DNA of 13,288 nt, taken from Bacteroidales bacterium (GTDB lineage Bacteria; Bacteroidota; Bacteroidia; Bacteroidales; UBA1715). Each line of letters opens with the position of its first letter. The first letter of the stretch is position 1. Under the pieces are notes generated by a model. It ran no database searches. It saw only the letters and a program-made list of their open reading frames with translations, and was not told where the DNA came from. The stretch is taken from contig JAFZTG010000155.1 of NCBI GenBank assembly GCA_017618935.1, positions 1 through 13,288 on the forward strand, read 5' to 3'. The translations under genes were made by a program, and so were the position numbers. Below are positions 11,864-13,288 of this stretch, in pieces.

Positions 11864-13288
11864 CTAACTCATTTGTGCCGAATACAATACACGCAAAAGC
11901 ATTTCGCGGAATTGCTTTTCTATGTCCTGCGAATTTTCCTTCACGCCACCGTTGAATATCATATTGTCGAAAAATTTGCCCATTTGGATGTTCACCACCG
12001 TGTTGCGGGTTCCGCCAGTTGCAACGGCACTGGTTTTGGAACTCAGTTCCTTATTCAAATTTGCTTTTTCCGAACCTGCATTAACAGTGTTTTGCAGGTT
12101 TGTCATATTAGTTCCTGTGGTTGTGGTTTTCTTTTCTTCTGTTTTTGTGATTGTCTCCTTTTTTACGGGTTTGCCTGTAATCAATTCTTTGACCTTTCGA
12201 TAAACCCATTCAAAGACATCCCAAATAGGACGAATTACATTCAGGAACAAATCACTCAATAGCGAGAAAACACCAGAAACGATTTCAAACAAACCGCCTA
12301 TTATACTTGTCAATCCACTAAAAACGTCTTTTAATAATTCAGAGTTTTGAAAAAACTCTACTACACTGCCCACCACGTTCCAAATGCAATCAAACATATT
12401 TTGTAAAGCCGGTAAAATCGTGGTAGTAAACAAATCGCTTATGTCGCTAAACCATGAATGTAAAGTTCCTGTCCCATCGGTTATTTTTTTGAGAATATCC
12501 AAGGCAGGAGAAAACATTTTTTGAAGAATGGGTACCAACCAATTTATTTTTTCTACTATCCAATTCACGGCTTTTGTCAAAGGTTGAATAAAAGTGTCAA
12601 GAATTGGAATCAGACTGTCAGCCATTCCCATAAACAAATCGAACAAAGGCAATGCGGCAATCTTTGTTTTTTCAATGAATTGTCCCAAACGTTCCTGCAT
12701 ATCGCCAAAACTATTCGATGCCTGTTTCAGTCTTCCTGCATCTGTTTGAGCCAGTGCTTCGTTTACACCGCCTACAGATTCCGAAACCACTTCGGCCAAA
12801 GTAGCTGCACGTTGTTCCTCGGTACCGAATTTCAAAATCTTTTCCTGTGCTTCGGTGAACTTATATCCATAGCGGCTCAATGCACCAACCTGACCGTCCA
12901 TAACCTTACCCATCATTGTGGCAATTTGTGCCGCACTTTCCTGCGATGCGTTCATCCCATATTGTTGGGCAAGCATGTCGTTCATCACCGGCATAAGTTT
13001 CTCCAATGACTCTTTTTTCTCAAGATACGTTGAAAGTTCCTGTGCACCCGCCAACTGAACCTCGTCGCCAATTACACCAAGTTTTTGTTGTGCCGCTGCG
13101 AGGTCGAGAATACTTTGAATTTCGGATTGCGATGCACCCATTGTATTTTGCATCACCGCACTCAGTTTTGTTTCCGCCTCTATTTGAGATTGCCAAGCCG
13201 CAGTACATTGCGAAGTTAGTCCAGTGATAGCAGATGTTACAGAACTAAATATGTCTGTAATGGCTCGTATTCCCATTCCGATAGCACC
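11864..13288 (-). CDS. Phage tail tape measure protein, C-terminal part (partial at window edge)
   Basis: The frame runs through the window edge (GAIG precedes the first internal Met at 13276), so the N-terminus is outside. About 475 residues are visible. The upstream part (NTMGASQSEIQ ... LAAAQQKLGVIGDEVQLAGAQELSTYL ... MMGKVMDGQVGALSRYGYKF) is the conserved core region of tape measure proteins. A long hydrophobic/amphipathic middle follows (for example FDLFMGMADSLIPILDTFIQPLTKAV, several repeats of similar helices), then a Lys/Thr-rich linker (KKETITKTEEKKTTTTGTN). The C-terminus (VVNIQMGKFFDNMIFNGGVKEN ... FREMLLRVLYSA) is conserved in Bacteroidales phages. The protein sets tail length and is ejected or spans membranes at infection. 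Unusually for its neighbours, the middle is visibly AT-richer. Confidence 0.9.
   Translation of the reverse strand, partial: GAIGMGIRAITDIFSSVTSAITGLTSQCTAAWQSQIEAETKLSAVMQNTMGASQSEIQSILDLAAAQQKLGVIGDEVQLAGAQELSTYLEKKESLEKLMPVMNDMLAQQYGMNASQESAAQIATMMGKVMDGQVGALSRYGYKFTEAQEKILKFGTEEQRAATLAEVVSESVGGVNEALAQTDAGRLKQASNSFGDMQERLGQFIEKTKIAALPLFDLFMGMADSLIPILDTFIQPLTKAVNWIVEKINWLVPILQKMFSPALDILKKITDGTGTLHSWFSDISDLFTTTILPALQNMFDCIWNVVGSVVEFFQNSELLKDVFSGLTSIIGGLFEIVSGVFSLLSDLFLNVIRPIWDVFEWVYRKVKELITGKPVKKETITKTEEKKTTTTGTNMTNLQNTVNAGSEKANLNKELSSKTSAVATGGTRNTVVNIQMGKFFDNMIFNGGVKENSQDIEKQFREMLLRVLYSAQMS

Noticed and set aside
11506..13009. Long plus-strand open frames opposite the tape measure and baseplate genes
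   Set aside because: They are antisense shadows of well supported minus-strand genes and show Cys/His/Phe-rich chance composition.
1..13288. CRISPR arrays, tRNA or rRNA genes
   Set aside because: No regularly spaced repeats and no tRNA- or rRNA-like sequence was seen on either strand by reading. A covariance-model scan was not possible.

Overview
The window is the late, contractile-tail end of a Mu-like (or otherwise integrated) bacteriophage of a Bacteroidota host, most likely Bacteroidales. It lies against a broken host-type restriction-modification gene. The host assignment is an inference. It rests on weak or absent Shine-Dalgarno sequences, signal peptides that cleave before Gln, and several tail protein families (a DUF6046-like protein, a fibre N-terminus with an NWFKRGAKPT-type motif, a DUF6734-like protein) that are characteristic of Bacteroidales phages. 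All phage genes lie on the minus strand, so transcription runs from right to left.

Right part (13288 to about 7000): the baseplate module in nearly the gene order of phage Mu. It starts with the C-terminal part of the tape measure protein. Then follow a DUF6046-like tail protein, a gpD/gp44-like hub, a gpV/gp45-like OB-fold spike, a gp25/gpW-like wedge candidate, a small LysM protein, a J-like wedge protein, a protein in the gp48/gpI position, and a collar-domain fibre. Genes overlap or are a few bases apart, which indicates one operon.

Middle part (7000 to about 4000): a second fibre with a Bacteroidales-type N-terminal attachment segment, a DUF6734-like protein with a glycosyltransferase-type DxD motif, a beta-rich protein of unknown role, a short fibre-like protein, a two-helix holin candidate, another small beta protein, and a cysteine-rich putative metal-binding protein. 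No endolysin is recognisable here.

The stretch 3624-3997 has no convincing gene. It holds strong hairpins and an intrinsic terminator read on the minus strand, so it may be a structured RNA or long 3' region that separates two transcription units. Beyond it (3623 to 1047) lies an AT-rich five-gene cargo cassette: three related small exported proteins, a lysine-rich protein with an internal 90-residue duplication and a zinc ribbon, and a tiny possible lipoprotein. A clear intrinsic terminator (980-1010) closes it.

Left end (1-921): an open frame encoding the methyltransferase part of a type ISP-like restriction-modification enzyme, with motif I DPATGTGTF and motif IV NPPY. It runs out of the window at its 3' side. 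At its 5' side it is cut off abruptly at about 900-921, immediately before the phage terminator. The simplest reading is that the phage inserted inside this host gene and that the window spans the junction. The element end and integration mechanism cannot be fixed from this window alone.
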